The notes below the pieces were generated by a model. It was not told the DNA's origin. It ran no database searches and saw only the letters and a list, made by a program, of their open reading frames with translations. A DNA stretch of 64,000 bases from Tsuneonella sp. CC-YZS046 (lineage in GTDB: Bacteria; Pseudomonadota; Alphaproteobacteria; Sphingomonadales; Sphingomonadaceae): assembly GCF_035581365.1 (NCBI RefSeq), contig NZ_CP141590.1, positions 1,980,001-2,044,000 on the forward strand, written 5' to 3'. Shown here one piece after another: positions 17,378 to 26,355 of the stretch; position 1 is the first letter of the stretch; every line of letters begins with the position of its first letter. The position numbers were made by a program, and so were the translations under genes.

Positions 17378-18364
17378 ATGGGCGCTACGCATTCCCACGA
17401 TCACGTCGATGACGATCATGGCCACGGGCACGGTCAGGGCCATTCGCACGGGCACTCGCACGGCCACCACCATCATGGCCATGCCCACGCGCCCGCGAAT
17501 TATGGCCGCGCCTTCGCCATCGGCGTGGCGCTCAACACCGTCTTCGTCGTGGTCGAGGCAGTCTATGGCCTGCTCTCCGGCTCGATGGCGCTGGTGGCCG
17601 ACGCGGGCCACAACCTGTCCGATGTGCTGAGCCTGCTGGTCGCATGGGGCGCCAGCGTGATGACCGCGCGGCCCCCTACCGCCCGCTTCACCTATGGCTT
17701 CAAGTCCAGCTCCATCCTTGCCGCGCTCGTCAATGCGGGGCTGCTGCTGGTGGCGGTGGGCGCGATCCTGATCGAGACGCTGCGGCGCTTCTTCGAGCCC
17801 GCGCCGGTGGAAGGCATGACCATGATCGTGGTCGCCGGGATCGGCGTCGTCATCAACACGGCGACCGCGCTGCTGTTCATGGGCGGCCGCAAGCAGGACA
17901 TCAACATCCGCGGCGCCTTCCTGCACATGGTGGCCGACGCGCTGATCTCGGTCGGCGTGGTCGTGGCCGGGCTGCTGATCCTGCTGACCGGCAAGGCCTG
18001 GATCGACCCGGCGACCAGCCTCATCATCGTGGGGATCATCGCCTGGGGCACCTGGGGCCTGCTGAAGGACAGCGTGAAGATGGGCCTGCTGGGGGTGCCC
18101 GACGGCATCGACCAGGACGAGGTGCGCGGCTGGCTGGCGGCACTGCCCGGCGTCGGCGCGGTGCACGATCTCCATATCTGGCCGATGAGCACCACGGAAA
18201 ACGCGCTCACCGCCCATCTGGTGATGCCCGGCGGCCATCCGGGCGACGCCTTCCTGCACGAGATCGCGCATGAACTGGAGCGCCGCTTCCATATCGGCCA
18301 TCCGACGATCCAGATCGAGGCGGGCGAGCAGGATTGCGTGCTGGGCAGCGAAGCGGTGGTCTGA
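17378..18364 (+). CDS. Cation diffusion facilitator (zinc/cobalt/cadmium exporter, CzcD/ZitB type)
   Basis: The 328-residue CDF transporter begins with a long His-rich metal-binding stretch (residues 4-36, many HGH and HSHGH units). Six transmembrane helices follow, with the transport-site HxxxD motifs in SMALVADAGHNLSD and GAFLHMVADALIS, and then a cytoplasmic C-terminal domain. It should export Zn2+ or similar divalent cations using the proton gradient. The start is at 17378, immediately behind mtgA. The polar His-rich N terminus is common in zinc exporters of this type. Confidence 0.93.
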   Translation: MGATHSHDHVDDDHGHGHGQGHSHGHSHGHHHHGHAHAPANYGRAFAIGVALNTVFVVVEAVYGLLSGSMALVADAGHNLSDVLSLLVAWGASVMTARPPTARFTYGFKSSSILAALVNAGLLLVAVGAILIETLRRFFEPAPVEGMTMIVVAGIGVVINTATALLFMGGRKQDINIRGAFLHMVADALISVGVVVAGLLILLTGKAWIDPATSLIIVGIIAWGTWGLLKDSVKMGLLGVPDGIDQDEVRGWLAALPGVGAVHDLHIWPMSTTENALTAHLVMPGGHPGDAFLHEIAHELERRFHIGHPTIQIEAGEQDCVLGSEAVV

Positions 18365-18519
18365 TCTCCGACTGACTCCGGCTCCGCACGGCAGCAAACC
18401 CGCGTTACCGCTATCCTCACCCCGCCTGCTTGCGGGCATGGAACGCGGGATGGCTTTCGGCCAAGAGGCCGTGCACGGGGCCGCGCGCCGGGCCGCTCAG
18501 GGCATGCGCCAGCGCCGAA

Positions 18520-18540
18520 GTTGACACTGTTGACACGGTT
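18520..18540. repeat. Paired GTTGACA nonamers, copy 2
   Basis: Two tandem units, GTTGACACT and GTTGACACG, match the pair at 13653-13677 in spacing (nine bases) and in the preceding AA. The copy lies between two convergent genes, so it does not act as a promoter for either. Confidence 0.55.
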
Positions 18541-18565
18541 CCGGGATGCCTGTTTTCCGTGATTT

Positions 18566-18690
18566 TGGGGGGTTATTCGATTTCTCTGTCTCTGACTGTT
18601 TCTTCTTTTATTGCGAATATATCGCAATAAAGGTTTCCATTTTTTATGCGGGAAAGGGTCAAAGGTGAAAAATCGAATAACCTCCTCAAA
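18566..18690. other. AT-rich spacer with nested inverted repeats
   Basis: The 404-base gap between the CDF gene and adhC copy 2 turns sharply AT-rich after 18550. An outer inverted repeat, GGTTATTCGATTT near 18570 and AAATCGAATAACC near 18670, is perfect over 13 bases and extends imperfectly to about 19. Inside it lies a second perfect palindrome, TTATTGCGA-ATATA-TCGCAATAA, near 18609-18631. No reading frame or T-run fits a simple terminator. It could be a small mobile element, a bidirectional terminator or a structured RNA. Confidence 0.55.
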
Positions 18691-18768
18691 AATACCATAT
18701 TGTCTTGATGTTTCAATGCATTGAGTTTTTCGAAACGCAATCGAAGAACTGGTCCAATTCAAGGCTCT

Positions 18769-19881
18769 TTAGAACAGGACCACGCTGCGGATGGATTCAC
18801 CCGCATGCATCAGGTCGAAGCCCTTGTTGATCTCTTCCAGCGTCAGGACATGGGTAATCATCGGGTCGATCTGGATCTTGCCGTTCATGTACCAGTCCAC
18901 GATCTTCGGCACATCGGTGCGGCCCTTGGCCCCGCCGAACGCGGTGCCCTTCCACACCCGGCCGGTGACCAGCTGGAACGGGCGGGTGCTGATCTCCTTG
19001 CCCGCTTCGGCCACGCCGATGATGATCGATTCGCCCCAGCCGCGGTGGCAGCATTCCAGCGCGGTGCGCATCACCTCGGTGTTGCCGGTGGCGTCGAAGC
19101 TGTAGTCCGCGCCGCCGTCGGTCAGTTGCAGCACTTCGGCGATCACGTCGTCGCGGCTCTTGCCCGCGCCGTTGATGAAGTGAGTCATGCCGAACTTGCG
19201 GCCCCATTCCTCCCGGTCGGGGTTGAGATCGACGCCGACGATCACATCCGCGCCCACCATCTTCGCACCCTGGATCACATTCAGCCCGATGCCGCCCAGG
19301 CCGAAGACGACGACCTTCTCCCCGACCTGGACCTTGGCGGTGTTGACCACAGCCCCGACCCCGGTGGTCACGCCGCAGCCGACATAGCAGCTGGTCTGGA
19401 ACGGCGCGTCCTCCCGGATCTTCGCCACCGCGATTTCCGGCAGCACGGTGAAGTTGGAGAAGGTCGAGCAGCCCATGTAATGATAGATCGGCTGCCCCTT
19501 GTATGAAAAGCGCGTGGTGCCGTCCGGCATCAGCCCCTTGCCCTGGGTGGCGCGGATCGCGGTGCACAGGTTGGTCTTGCCGGAAAGGCAGGACTTACAC
19601 TGCCGGCATTCCGGAGTGTAGAGCGGGATGACATGGTCGCCCGGCGCCACGCTGGTCACGCCCGCGCCCACCTCGCGCACGATGCCCGCGCCTTCATGGC
19701 CGAGGATCGAGGGGAAGATTCCTTCCGAATCGAAGCCGTCCAGCGTGTAGGCGTCGGTGTGGCAGATGCCCGTCGCCATGATCTCCACCAGCACCTCGCC
19801 CGCCTTCGGCCCTTCCAGATCCAGTTCGACGATCTCGAGCGGCTTCTTCGCTTCGAATGCAACGGCGCCGCGGGTCTTCAA
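18769..19881 (-). CDS. adhC: S-(hydroxymethyl)glutathione dehydrogenase / class III alcohol dehydrogenase, copy 2
   Basis: The 370-residue product differs from the copy at 5035-6147 at only three residues that I can see: Gly for Ala at residue 5, and Leu-Phe for Val-Tyr at the end. All zinc and NAD-binding motifs are intact. The DNA is also almost identical, but similarity stops abruptly at the start codon and at the stop codon. The start is TTG, in ACCTTGAAG, where copy 1 has ATG, with a TTGGAG ribosome site. It stands alone, without the VOC and fghA partners, beside the TonB receptor at the left edge of the accessory region. Confidence 0.93.
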   Translation of the reverse strand: MKTRGAVAFEAKKPLEIVELDLEGPKAGEVLVEIMATGICHTDAYTLDGFDSEGIFPSILGHEGAGIVREVGAGVTSVAPGDHVIPLYTPECRQCKSCLSGKTNLCTAIRATQGKGLMPDGTTRFSYKGQPIYHYMGCSTFSNFTVLPEIAVAKIREDAPFQTSCYVGCGVTTGVGAVVNTAKVQVGEKVVVFGLGGIGLNVIQGAKMVGADVIVGVDLNPDREEWGRKFGMTHFINGAGKSRDDVIAEVLQLTDGGADYSFDATGNTEVMRTALECCHRGWGESIIIGVAEAGKEISTRPFQLVTGRVWKGTAFGGAKGRTDVPKIVDWYMNGKIQIDPMITHVLTLEEINKGFDLMHAGESIRSVVLF

Positions 19882-19945
19882 GGTCGAACTCCAACATTAT
19901 TGCAAGTTCCATGCGATCGCACCGAGTGCGTGATCGGGAAGAGAC

Positions 19946-19970
19946 AGGGGGCCGCAGGACCCGGCCCCCT
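19946..19970 (-). terminator. Terminator-like hairpin after the TonB-dependent receptor gene
   Basis: On the minus strand, AGGGGGCCG pairs with CGGCCCCCT around a seven-base loop, starting nine bases after the receptor stop. The following TGTCTCTTCC is T-rich but not a clean T-run. Confidence 0.6.
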
Positions 19971-19978
19971 TGCCGTGA

Positions 19979-22561
19979 TCAGAACCGGAATGTGCCTTCG
20001 ACACCGTAGGTTCGGGGCAGTGCCCGGACCAGATAGCCCGCGCCAGTGATGCCTTCATTGGGATAGCCTGCCGGGAAGTAGAGCTTGTTCGACAGGTTCT
20101 TGCCCCAGACCGAGAAGGTATAACGATCGGTCACGTAGCTGATGCGGCCGTTGAACACCCAATAGTCGCCTTCCCCCTGCGTATAAGGACCAGTGGCGAG
20201 GTTCTGAAGAACGCCGCGGCTATAGTCCTTGAACGAGTCATAATAGAAGCGTCCAGTATAGGCGGTGTCGCCATGGACCTTGAGCTTGCCGTCGCCGATA
20301 TCCGCAGCGTCCCAGTCGAAGCCCAGGTTGATCGAGGTCTTGGGCGCGTAGGGAAAGGGATTGCCGCCAACACTGACGCTACCGGCGCCCGACTGAACGC
20401 AGGAGCCGTCCTGCGCGGGGAAGAGGCCGCTCAGGTTCAGCGCGGCACATGCCGCCTGATCATAGCCCTTATATTTGCTGTCGAGCAAGCCGAGCGAGGC
20501 ACTCAGCGTCAGGCGATTGGTGGCGGCGAACTCAACATCGAGTTCGAGGCCCTTCATCGTCCCGTCGAGCGTGATGATGTTGGCCGTCACGCTCTGGTCG
20601 ACGACCTGGCTCTGTTGATTCTTGTAGTCATAATAGAAGAAGCTGCCGTTGATTTGCAGCCGGTTGTCGAGAAAACGGGTCTTGAAGCCGACCTCGAAGG
20701 CGTTCACTTCCTCGGGCTTGACGAAATAGACCTGCGGCGAGCTGATATAAGCGAGGCCGTTGAAGGTGCCCGCGCGATAGCCGCGGCTGTAGCTGCCATA
20801 GAGCATGATCCCGTCGACAGGCTTCCAGTCGAGGATCGCACGGCCGGAGACGCGGCTGGTCTTGCCGCGCTTGTTGACGCCACCAGGATTTGGATCGGCT
20901 GTGGCCGGAATGACCACATTGCCTGCCTCGTCGTGGATCGGCGCAAGGAAATAGGGCGCGCCATAGGCCGACACCGCCAGCATGCGGGGATTGCCGGCAT
21001 CGTCAAAATAGGTGGTCAGGCCATCCTTATAGTCGGTGGTATCGGTGGTGTAGCGCACGCCCGCGGTGAATTTGAGGGTGGGGGTAATCTCATAGCTGCC
21101 TTCGCCATAGACCGCCCAGCTTTCACGATTCTGCTTGAAATGCTGCTGGCCTCGAATGCCGGTCGGAATGGAACCGACCGACAGCACGGTTCCGCTGAAG
21201 CCGCCGGCCGGATTGAACCATGTGGCGGGCAGGCCAACCGCGGCGCGCACGTCGCTCAGCAAATTGAAGATGTCGATATCATTGTCGGAGGTGACGCTGT
21301 CCCAACCATAATAGGCGCCGGCAATGACCTTGAACGGACCGCTGCCATAGTCGAAGCGGAGATCCTGGTTGAACGCCTTGAAATTGGACTGGTAGCCGTT
21401 GGAACACAGGCGGAGTGGACCGCTGTCGCAATCGGTCTGGGTCTGGAGATAGCGGCCCGAGTCATAGCCAGTGATGGAGGTCAAGTTGAGCTGGTCGGCC
21501 AGTTCGGCCTTGATCGTCAGCACCACGCCCTCCGCGCGAGTGACGGCGCGTCCGACCGTGTCCTGCTCGATCTGGGTATCGGACAAACCCGCCCGGCTGT
21601 AAGTGCTGGGCAGCAGTCCGGTGCCATTGTCGCCCAGCAACTGGAATGCCGGCCCGAGAATGAAATTGGGGTTCTCGTAATCGATTACGGCAGCATTGGC
21701 TATCGACGGCCCCGCGCCGAGCGAGGCGGCCACGCCGCCGGTCGTCTTGGCGGCATAGCCTTTCACGCTGATATCGAGAGCATCGCTCGGCGCTATGCGG
21801 ATGGTTCCGCGAATGCCGTAGCTTTCGTCGCCGTTGGGATCGTGGCCGGTGGCGAAGTTGATGCCGGACGCACCGCCGGCGGCGGTGGTATTGAGGCCAG
21901 CGGGCATCAGATTGCGGATATAGGGATCGGATTTGACATATGTGCCGGCGATGCGGATACCGAGCTGGCCTTCGACAGGCGTCAGTTCGATCGCGCCTTC
22001 GGCGCTCTTGCGATCGTAATTGCCATAGCCAACGGTCAGATAGCCGTTGGCGCCCTCGAGGTCGGGCTTGCGGGTGATGAAGTTGATCGCGCCGCCGGTC
22101 GTGTTGCGGCCATAAAGGGTGCCCTGAGGGCCGCGCACGACCTCGACCTGCTCCAGATCGTAGAGCTGCTGCCCCTGGCTCGCGCGGAACGTCTGGTAAA
22201 CCTCGTCGACATAGACGCCGACCGGCGATGCGGCGCTGGCGCTGAGTTCGGTGCCGACACCGACGCCCCGCAACGTGAAATTGGGTTGCTGCGAACCATA
22301 GGCCGACGACACCTGGAGATTGGGCATCGAGGCGTTGAGGTCGGATGTGTCGAACACGCCCTTGGCGGTCAGCGCCGAGGAGGAAATGGCCGAAACCGCG
22401 ACGGGCACGTCTTGGAGATTTTCCGATCGCTTGGTCGCGGTGACGACGATCTCTTCCAGACCGCCCGACTGGACCGGCTGCGCACCGGCCTCCTGTGCAA
22501 GCGCCGGCGCGGAAAGACATGCCGCAACCGCGACAATACTGATGGCTCCAACCTTTTTCAT
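19979..22561 (-). CDS. TonB-dependent outer-membrane receptor
   Basis: The 860-residue protein has a signal peptide (MKKVGAISIVAVAACLSAPALAQ), a TonB-box-like EEIVVTATKR, and a plug domain with NFTLRGVGVGTEL, VYVDEVYQTF and QVEVVRGPQGTLYGRNTTGGAINFIT. A long beta-barrel ends in the required terminal Phe (TFRF). It takes up a substrate across the outer membrane using energy from TonB. The start at 22561 has a GAGGGAGG ribosome site; a longer frame would absorb the leader. It is preceded by MocR operator A, and the neighbouring acyl-CoA synthetase and aldehyde dehydrogenase suggest an organic carbon substrate rather than iron. Confidence 0.93.
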   Translation of the reverse strand: MKKVGAISIVAVAACLSAPALAQEAGAQPVQSGGLEEIVVTATKRSENLQDVPVAVSAISSSALTAKGVFDTSDLNASMPNLQVSSAYGSQQPNFTLRGVGVGTELSASAASPVGVYVDEVYQTFRASQGQQLYDLEQVEVVRGPQGTLYGRNTTGGAINFITRKPDLEGANGYLTVGYGNYDRKSAEGAIELTPVEGQLGIRIAGTYVKSDPYIRNLMPAGLNTTAAGGASGINFATGHDPNGDESYGIRGTIRIAPSDALDISVKGYAAKTTGGVAASLGAGPSIANAAVIDYENPNFILGPAFQLLGDNGTGLLPSTYSRAGLSDTQIEQDTVGRAVTRAEGVVLTIKAELADQLNLTSITGYDSGRYLQTQTDCDSGPLRLCSNGYQSNFKAFNQDLRFDYGSGPFKVIAGAYYGWDSVTSDNDIDIFNLLSDVRAAVGLPATWFNPAGGFSGTVLSVGSIPTGIRGQQHFKQNRESWAVYGEGSYEITPTLKFTAGVRYTTDTTDYKDGLTTYFDDAGNPRMLAVSAYGAPYFLAPIHDEAGNVVIPATADPNPGGVNKRGKTSRVSGRAILDWKPVDGIMLYGSYSRGYRAGTFNGLAYISSPQVYFVKPEEVNAFEVGFKTRFLDNRLQINGSFFYYDYKNQQSQVVDQSVTANIITLDGTMKGLELDVEFAATNRLTLSASLGLLDSKYKGYDQAACAALNLSGLFPAQDGSCVQSGAGSVSVGGNPFPYAPKTSINLGFDWDAADIGDGKLKVHGDTAYTGRFYYDSFKDYSRGVLQNLATGPYTQGEGDYWVFNGRISYVTDRYTFSVWGKNLSNKLYFPAGYPNEGITGAGYLVRALPRTYGVEGTFRF

Positions 22562-22712
22562 ACGGACCTCCCTCGTCGGGCCACTACATCTGGGTGCATT
22601 TGTGTGGCCGAGTTTCACCTGAACGCCGGCCACCGAGGGAGATGGCGGGCTATTGCCCGATACCCTCAGTTCCAGTGTCAAGGTCCAAAGTGCCGGAAAT
22701 CTGATACTCTTC

Positions 22713-22746
22713 TTAGTGCCTGTTTACCGCTTTTTGATGGTGCCAG
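22713..22746 (-). promoter_or_regulatory. Putative MocR operator A (TonB receptor promoter)
   Basis: On the minus strand, CTGGCACCAT is followed after 14 bases by CAGGCACTAA, in the same spacing and orientation as three other sites in the cluster. It lies about 150 bases upstream of the receptor start. Confidence 0.7.
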
Positions 22747-22764
22747 ATTGGCTAGCCAGCCCGT

Positions 22765-24426
22765 TCAAACCGCCTGGTTGCATTCCATCGCACGCAGCAT
22801 GAAGCGCTGGATCTTTCCGCTCGGTGTTTTGGGCAGTTCATCCACGAACGCGACATGCCGGGGATAGGCATGGGCCGATAGACGGGTCTTCACATGCAGC
22901 TTGAGCGCCTCGGCGAGTTCGAGAGTGGCCTCATACCCCTTGTTCAGGACCACGAATGCCTTGACCAGTTCAGTGCGGTCGGGGTCGGGCACACCGATCA
23001 CCGCAGTTTCCATGACCGCAGGATGCTCGACCAACGCGCTTTCGACATCGAAGGGACCTATCCGATAACCCGAGGAGGTGATGACATCGTCGGCGCGGCC
23101 GATAAAACTGATGCTGCCGTCGCTTTCCAGTTCGACCGTGTCGCCGGTTCTGTAATAGCCGCCTGCGATCGTCGGGGTGTCCTGTCGCCAATAACCGTCG
23201 AACCAGAGTAGCGGCGAGTTGGCGATGTCGATCGCAAGCGTGCCGGGCCGATTGGCGCCCAGTTCCCTGTCCGCCTCGTCGATCACGGCGACACGGTATC
23301 CCGGCATGGCGAGGCCTGCCGATCCCATGCGCATGGGATGGACCAGCCCGTGATGATTGTTTACCACCATGCCTGTTTCGGTCTGGCCATAATGATCGTG
23401 GATCGGGACGGCGAGTTGGCTGGCGAACCAGCGAATGACCTCCGGGTTGAGCGGTTCGCCGGCGCTGCTGACCACGCGCAGCTTGCCCTTGATCCTGGCG
23501 GCCGCCTCCGGCCCCGCCGCCATCAGCATCCGATAGGCAGTGGGGGCGCCTGCGAGATTGGTGATGCCGAGCCAGCCGATCAGGTCATAGGCCGCCTCGA
23601 CCGAGAAGCCACCCTCATAGAGCGTCGTCGAATGGCCCAACAGAAGCGGCCCGGCGATGCCATAATATAGGCCATAGGCCCAACCCGGATCGGCGATGTT
23701 CCAGAACTGGTCTTCGGCCCTCAGGTCCACCGCCCAGCGCATATAGGCGCCGATCGCCACAAGGCCGCGCAGTGGCACGCCGACACCCTTGGCCGGGCCG
23801 GTGGTGCCAGAAGTGGACATCATCAGGAAGAGGTCTTCGCCCCTGCGCATGACCGGAGTGAAATCGCGGCGGTTGACTGCCAGTTCGGCATGGAAGTCCA
23901 GATCGCCTTCGGGCAGGCTCTCGCCCGGCGCGACGATGGTCGCAATCCGTGGGCAATCGGCGATGCCGTTGAGCTTGGCGCGATTGGCGCCATCGGTGAC
24001 AATAAGCCTGGCCTCACTGATCCTCAGACGATGCTCGATGGCCTTGGGGCCAAAGGCCGTAAAAAGCGGTTGATAGACCGCGCCCGCCCGCCAAGCGCCC
24101 AATATAGTCGCGACAAGCTCGACCGTGCGCGGCAACAGACCGGCCACGACGTCACCGGGACCGACTCCATGCGCGACAAGCATATTCGCAACCTGTGCGG
24201 AAAGATCGCGCATCTGCGCAAAGCTGTAATCTTCCCGCCGTCCATCGGCAGACACCCAGACAAGCGCGGTGCGGCCGTTGCCCGCGTAGCGGTCGCAACA
24301 CTCCACGCACGCATTCACGCCGGCATCAAAGTCGCCGGCGAACTGCGCATATTGGGTTTCCATACGGAAATTTTCGACCGCCTCCGTATAAGACAAAGGA
24401 AGCGCCGATGCTGGTTTGCCGGTCAT
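22765..24426 (-). CDS. AMP-dependent acyl-CoA synthetase (acetyl/propionyl-CoA-synthetase-like)
   Basis: The 553-residue adenylate-forming enzyme has the phosphate-binding loop MSTSGTTGPAKGV, the adenine pocket SSAGEPLNPEV and DHYGQTETGM, the hinge YYRTGDTVELESDGSISFIGRADDVI, and the catalytic C-terminal Lys in PKTPSGKIQRFMLR. It activates a carboxylate to its CoA thioester. The sequence style is closer to medium-chain or acetyl-type synthetases than to aryl-CoA ligases, but the substrate is unknown. ATG at 24426 is preferred over an upstream GTG at 24453. It lies 135 bases downstream of the bicupin gene on the same strand without an operator of its own, so the two probably form one operon. 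Confidence 0.88.
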   Translation of the reverse strand: MTGKPASALPLSYTEAVENFRMETQYAQFAGDFDAGVNACVECCDRYAGNGRTALVWVSADGRREDYSFAQMRDLSAQVANMLVAHGVGPGDVVAGLLPRTVELVATILGAWRAGAVYQPLFTAFGPKAIEHRLRISEARLIVTDGANRAKLNGIADCPRIATIVAPGESLPEGDLDFHAELAVNRRDFTPVMRRGEDLFLMMSTSGTTGPAKGVGVPLRGLVAIGAYMRWAVDLRAEDQFWNIADPGWAYGLYYGIAGPLLLGHSTTLYEGGFSVEAAYDLIGWLGITNLAGAPTAYRMLMAAGPEAAARIKGKLRVVSSAGEPLNPEVIRWFASQLAVPIHDHYGQTETGMVVNNHHGLVHPMRMGSAGLAMPGYRVAVIDEADRELGANRPGTLAIDIANSPLLWFDGYWRQDTPTIAGGYYRTGDTVELESDGSISFIGRADDVITSSGYRIGPFDVESALVEHPAVMETAVIGVPDPDRTELVKAFVVLNKGYEATLELAEALKLHVKTRLSAHAYPRHVAFVDELPKTPSGKIQRFMLRAMECNQAV

Positions 24427-24561
24427 GCCCTCAATTTTCCTCTCCGCGCTCACCGCTTGGGGCGATACGCCTGATTACAATGCACTGGCAGAGCAGCCCG
24501 CCGGGTAGTGGAGTGCGAAGCGGCGCTTGTCGGACAGCGGCCGCTCCGCAAAGTAGGACAC

Positions 24562-25410
24562 TTACTCGGGCAGGACGTCGCGGGTGATGACCCAGAGCTT
24601 CTTCGAGAACGGCCCCTTCGACTTCCAGGTGATATGCATGCCCGAAGACAGGCCGATCACGTCGCCCGCCTTGAAGTTGTGGCTCTTCCCGCTTTCGGTC
24701 TCCACAACCTCGACCTCGCCTTCAAGCAGGAGGATGGTTTCGTCGCCCAGCACGCCGGTATAGGGTGTCGTCAGCGTGCCCTTCGCGTCCACATCGCTCC
24801 CGGCGATGCCCTTGCCCGAGCGCCATACGCCGCTCAGCATCGTGCCGGTCGAGCCGCCGGCGCGAATGAAATAGAGTTCGCCGGCGACCAGCGGACCTTC
24901 CGCCGGCTCGGTGAAATGATAGTCCTGCCATTCCCCGGGATTGTCGCTGACATGCGTGATCAGCAGGTCCTGCGGCGGATTGGCGGTCGGTTCGCTGCCG
25001 TTCCAGATGCACCAATATTTCTTGAAGGAAGGCCCCTGAATGTCCCACTGGACTTCCAGGCCCTTGGGCGAGCTGATGATCGAACCCGGGCCGACCTCAT
25101 AGCGCTTGCCGGTGGAAACGACGGTGAGTACGGCTGATCCGTCGATCACGCAGGCGGTTTCGTCGCCCAGCGGCGAAGAGTAGAGGATGGTATGCGAACC
25201 GTCCGGGGCTGCCCCCGGCGCCGTGGGTCCGGTCCGCCAGAAACCCGCGGACAGCGATCCCGATACGCCTTCCCGCCGGATCACCACATATTCGCCATGG
25301 ACCTGCGCGCCGAAACGCGGCTCGATCCACTCGAAGGGCAGCCATTTTTCATTTGGCTCATTCTGAACGCCGCCATGCACGGCGGGGCGTGAAAGAACGT
25401 CTGACGTCAT
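24562..25410 (-). CDS. Bicupin domain protein of unknown catalytic role
   Basis: The 282-residue protein consists of two related cupin halves, about residues 35-140 and 170-275. Each holds a TGT(M)LS/GFWRTG-like strand, a GDETACVIDG or GDETILLLEGE turn, and a GPGSIISSPKG or KAGDVIGLSSG turn. This resembles the DUF861/cupin_3 group. Few His ligands are visible in the second half, so metal binding may be limited to one half or absent. It is the first gene of a probable two-gene operon with the acyl-CoA synthetase and is preceded by MocR operator B. A role in the same catabolic pathway is inferred only from position. Confidence 0.8.
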   Translation of the reverse strand: MTSDVLSRPAVHGGVQNEPNEKWLPFEWIEPRFGAQVHGEYVVIRREGVSGSLSAGFWRTGPTAPGAAPDGSHTILYSSPLGDETACVIDGSAVLTVVSTGKRYEVGPGSIISSPKGLEVQWDIQGPSFKKYWCIWNGSEPTANPPQDLLITHVSDNPGEWQDYHFTEPAEGPLVAGELYFIRAGGSTGTMLSGVWRSGKGIAGSDVDAKGTLTTPYTGVLGDETILLLEGEVEVVETESGKSHNFKAGDVIGLSSGMHITWKSKGPFSKKLWVITRDVLPE

Positions 25411-25506
25411 CCCTAGATCTCCTCTGTTCCCTGTCCCGCCCTTCTCGTGGCACTGGAAGGCTATTCGGCAGGCTGCGTGGATGGTGTGATAAAACTGACC
25501 CGTTCA

Positions 25507-25540
25507 CTAGCTCCATGACGGCTATTTTCGATGGTGCCAG
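25507..25540 (-). promoter_or_regulatory. Putative MocR operator B (bicupin promoter)
   Basis: On the minus strand, CTGGCACCAT is followed after 14 bases by ATGGAGCTAG, 97 bases upstream of the bicupin start. The rest of the 257-base spacer between the bicupin gene and the gene at 25668 holds no gene. Confidence 0.7.
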
Positions 25541-25667
25541 ATAGCCGGCCGTCGGGACCAGGTTCATGGCTTGCGCCGTGTTCCTCTTGCGGAACCCGCC
25601 ATGATATTGGAACGCTCCGCATGCTCTTGCAGCTATTGCCCGGAAGCGTCGTCTCCATGCCGAACAA

Positions 25668-26183
25668 TCAGGCTGCGGGCGGTAGTTCCTGCCCCGGAGC
25701 TTGCTCCGGCTCTGCCGGCAGTTTGGGTACGTCCTTGAAAACGGCGAAGCTGCTCTGCGTATTGGGCATCACCGGGAAGTGGAATTCGCACTGGGGGCAG
25801 GGTTCGGCCAGCGCCTTCTGCTCTTCCTTAAGCTCGAACGCCTTGTCCTCGACCAAGCCGCAGCATGGGCAGACGCGCAACAACCGGGTGTTGGTCAGCT
25901 CGAAATTGGTGATGATGTCTTCCATGATGGCGCCGCGCGCCGCCCATTCCTTCGCATATTTGTGATAGACGTTCATGTGCCAGTCCTTGAGCGATGCGCG
26001 ATCGATCCAGAAGCTGACTTCGTTGAACCAGCCGGGATCCTCTGGATGCACCCACCAGGTCAGGTGCAGGAAACCCGGCATCTTCATGAGATGGTTGCGG
26101 GTATCGGCAAAGATGACCTTGAACTTTTCGTAGCCGTCGGGGCTCGAAAAACGCACGCGCTGCATGCTGAGGTAGACGGACAT
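25668..26183 (-). CDS. Small ABM-like (dimeric alpha/beta barrel) protein with a C-terminal zinc ribbon
   Basis: The 171-residue protein begins MSVYLSMQRVRFSSPDGYEKF and contains PGFLHLTWWVHPEDPGWFNEVSFWIDRASLKDWH, the pattern of antibiotic-biosynthesis-monooxygenase-like barrels. A four-cysteine ribbon follows (CPCC at about residue 109 and CPQC about 25 residues later), and then a disordered Pro-rich tail. The ATG at 26183 has a strong GAGGGG ribosome site; longer frames enter the operator. It is transcribed divergently from the MocR gene, with operator C between them. The function is unknown; it may be an oxygenase or a redox-sensing accessory protein of the pathway. Confidence 0.75.
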   Translation of the reverse strand: MSVYLSMQRVRFSSPDGYEKFKVIFADTRNHLMKMPGFLHLTWWVHPEDPGWFNEVSFWIDRASLKDWHMNVYHKYAKEWAARGAIMEDIITNFELTNTRLLRVCPCCGLVEDKAFELKEEQKALAEPCPQCEFHFPVMPNTQSSFAVFKDVPKLPAEPEQAPGQELPPAA

Positions 26184-26252
26184 TTTTATTCCCCTCGATG
26201 AGTCCAGCCCTGCAAGCTGTGGCCGCAGGCTTAAGTATGGCATGGCTGTCTG

Positions 26253-26286
26253 GTAGGACCAGAACCGGGAAACCTTATGGTGCCAG
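26253..26286 (-). promoter_or_regulatory. Putative MocR operator C (divergent promoter region)
   Basis: On the minus strand, CTGGCACCAT is followed after 14 bases by CTGGTCCTAC. It sits midway between the divergent ABM-like gene and the MocR gene, about 70 bases from each start, which would allow autoregulation. Confidence 0.75.
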
Positions 26287-26355
26287 ATGGCGAGCGCCCT
26301 TTCGCTTGGCCGGCAAGGCGGTAGGATAAGCCCAGGCTCTTGAGAGACACGCTGA

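Noticed and set aside
15467-18439. 990-residue minus-strand open frame opposite rluD, rpoH, mtgA and the CDF gene
   Set aside because: It is a high-GC antisense shadow: Arg/Asp/His/Gln-rich, without any domain, opposite four well-supported genes.
20273-22867. 864-residue plus-strand frame opposite the TonB receptor
   Set aside because: Composition is an antisense shadow and the receptor has a signal peptide, plug motifs and a terminal Phe on the other strand.
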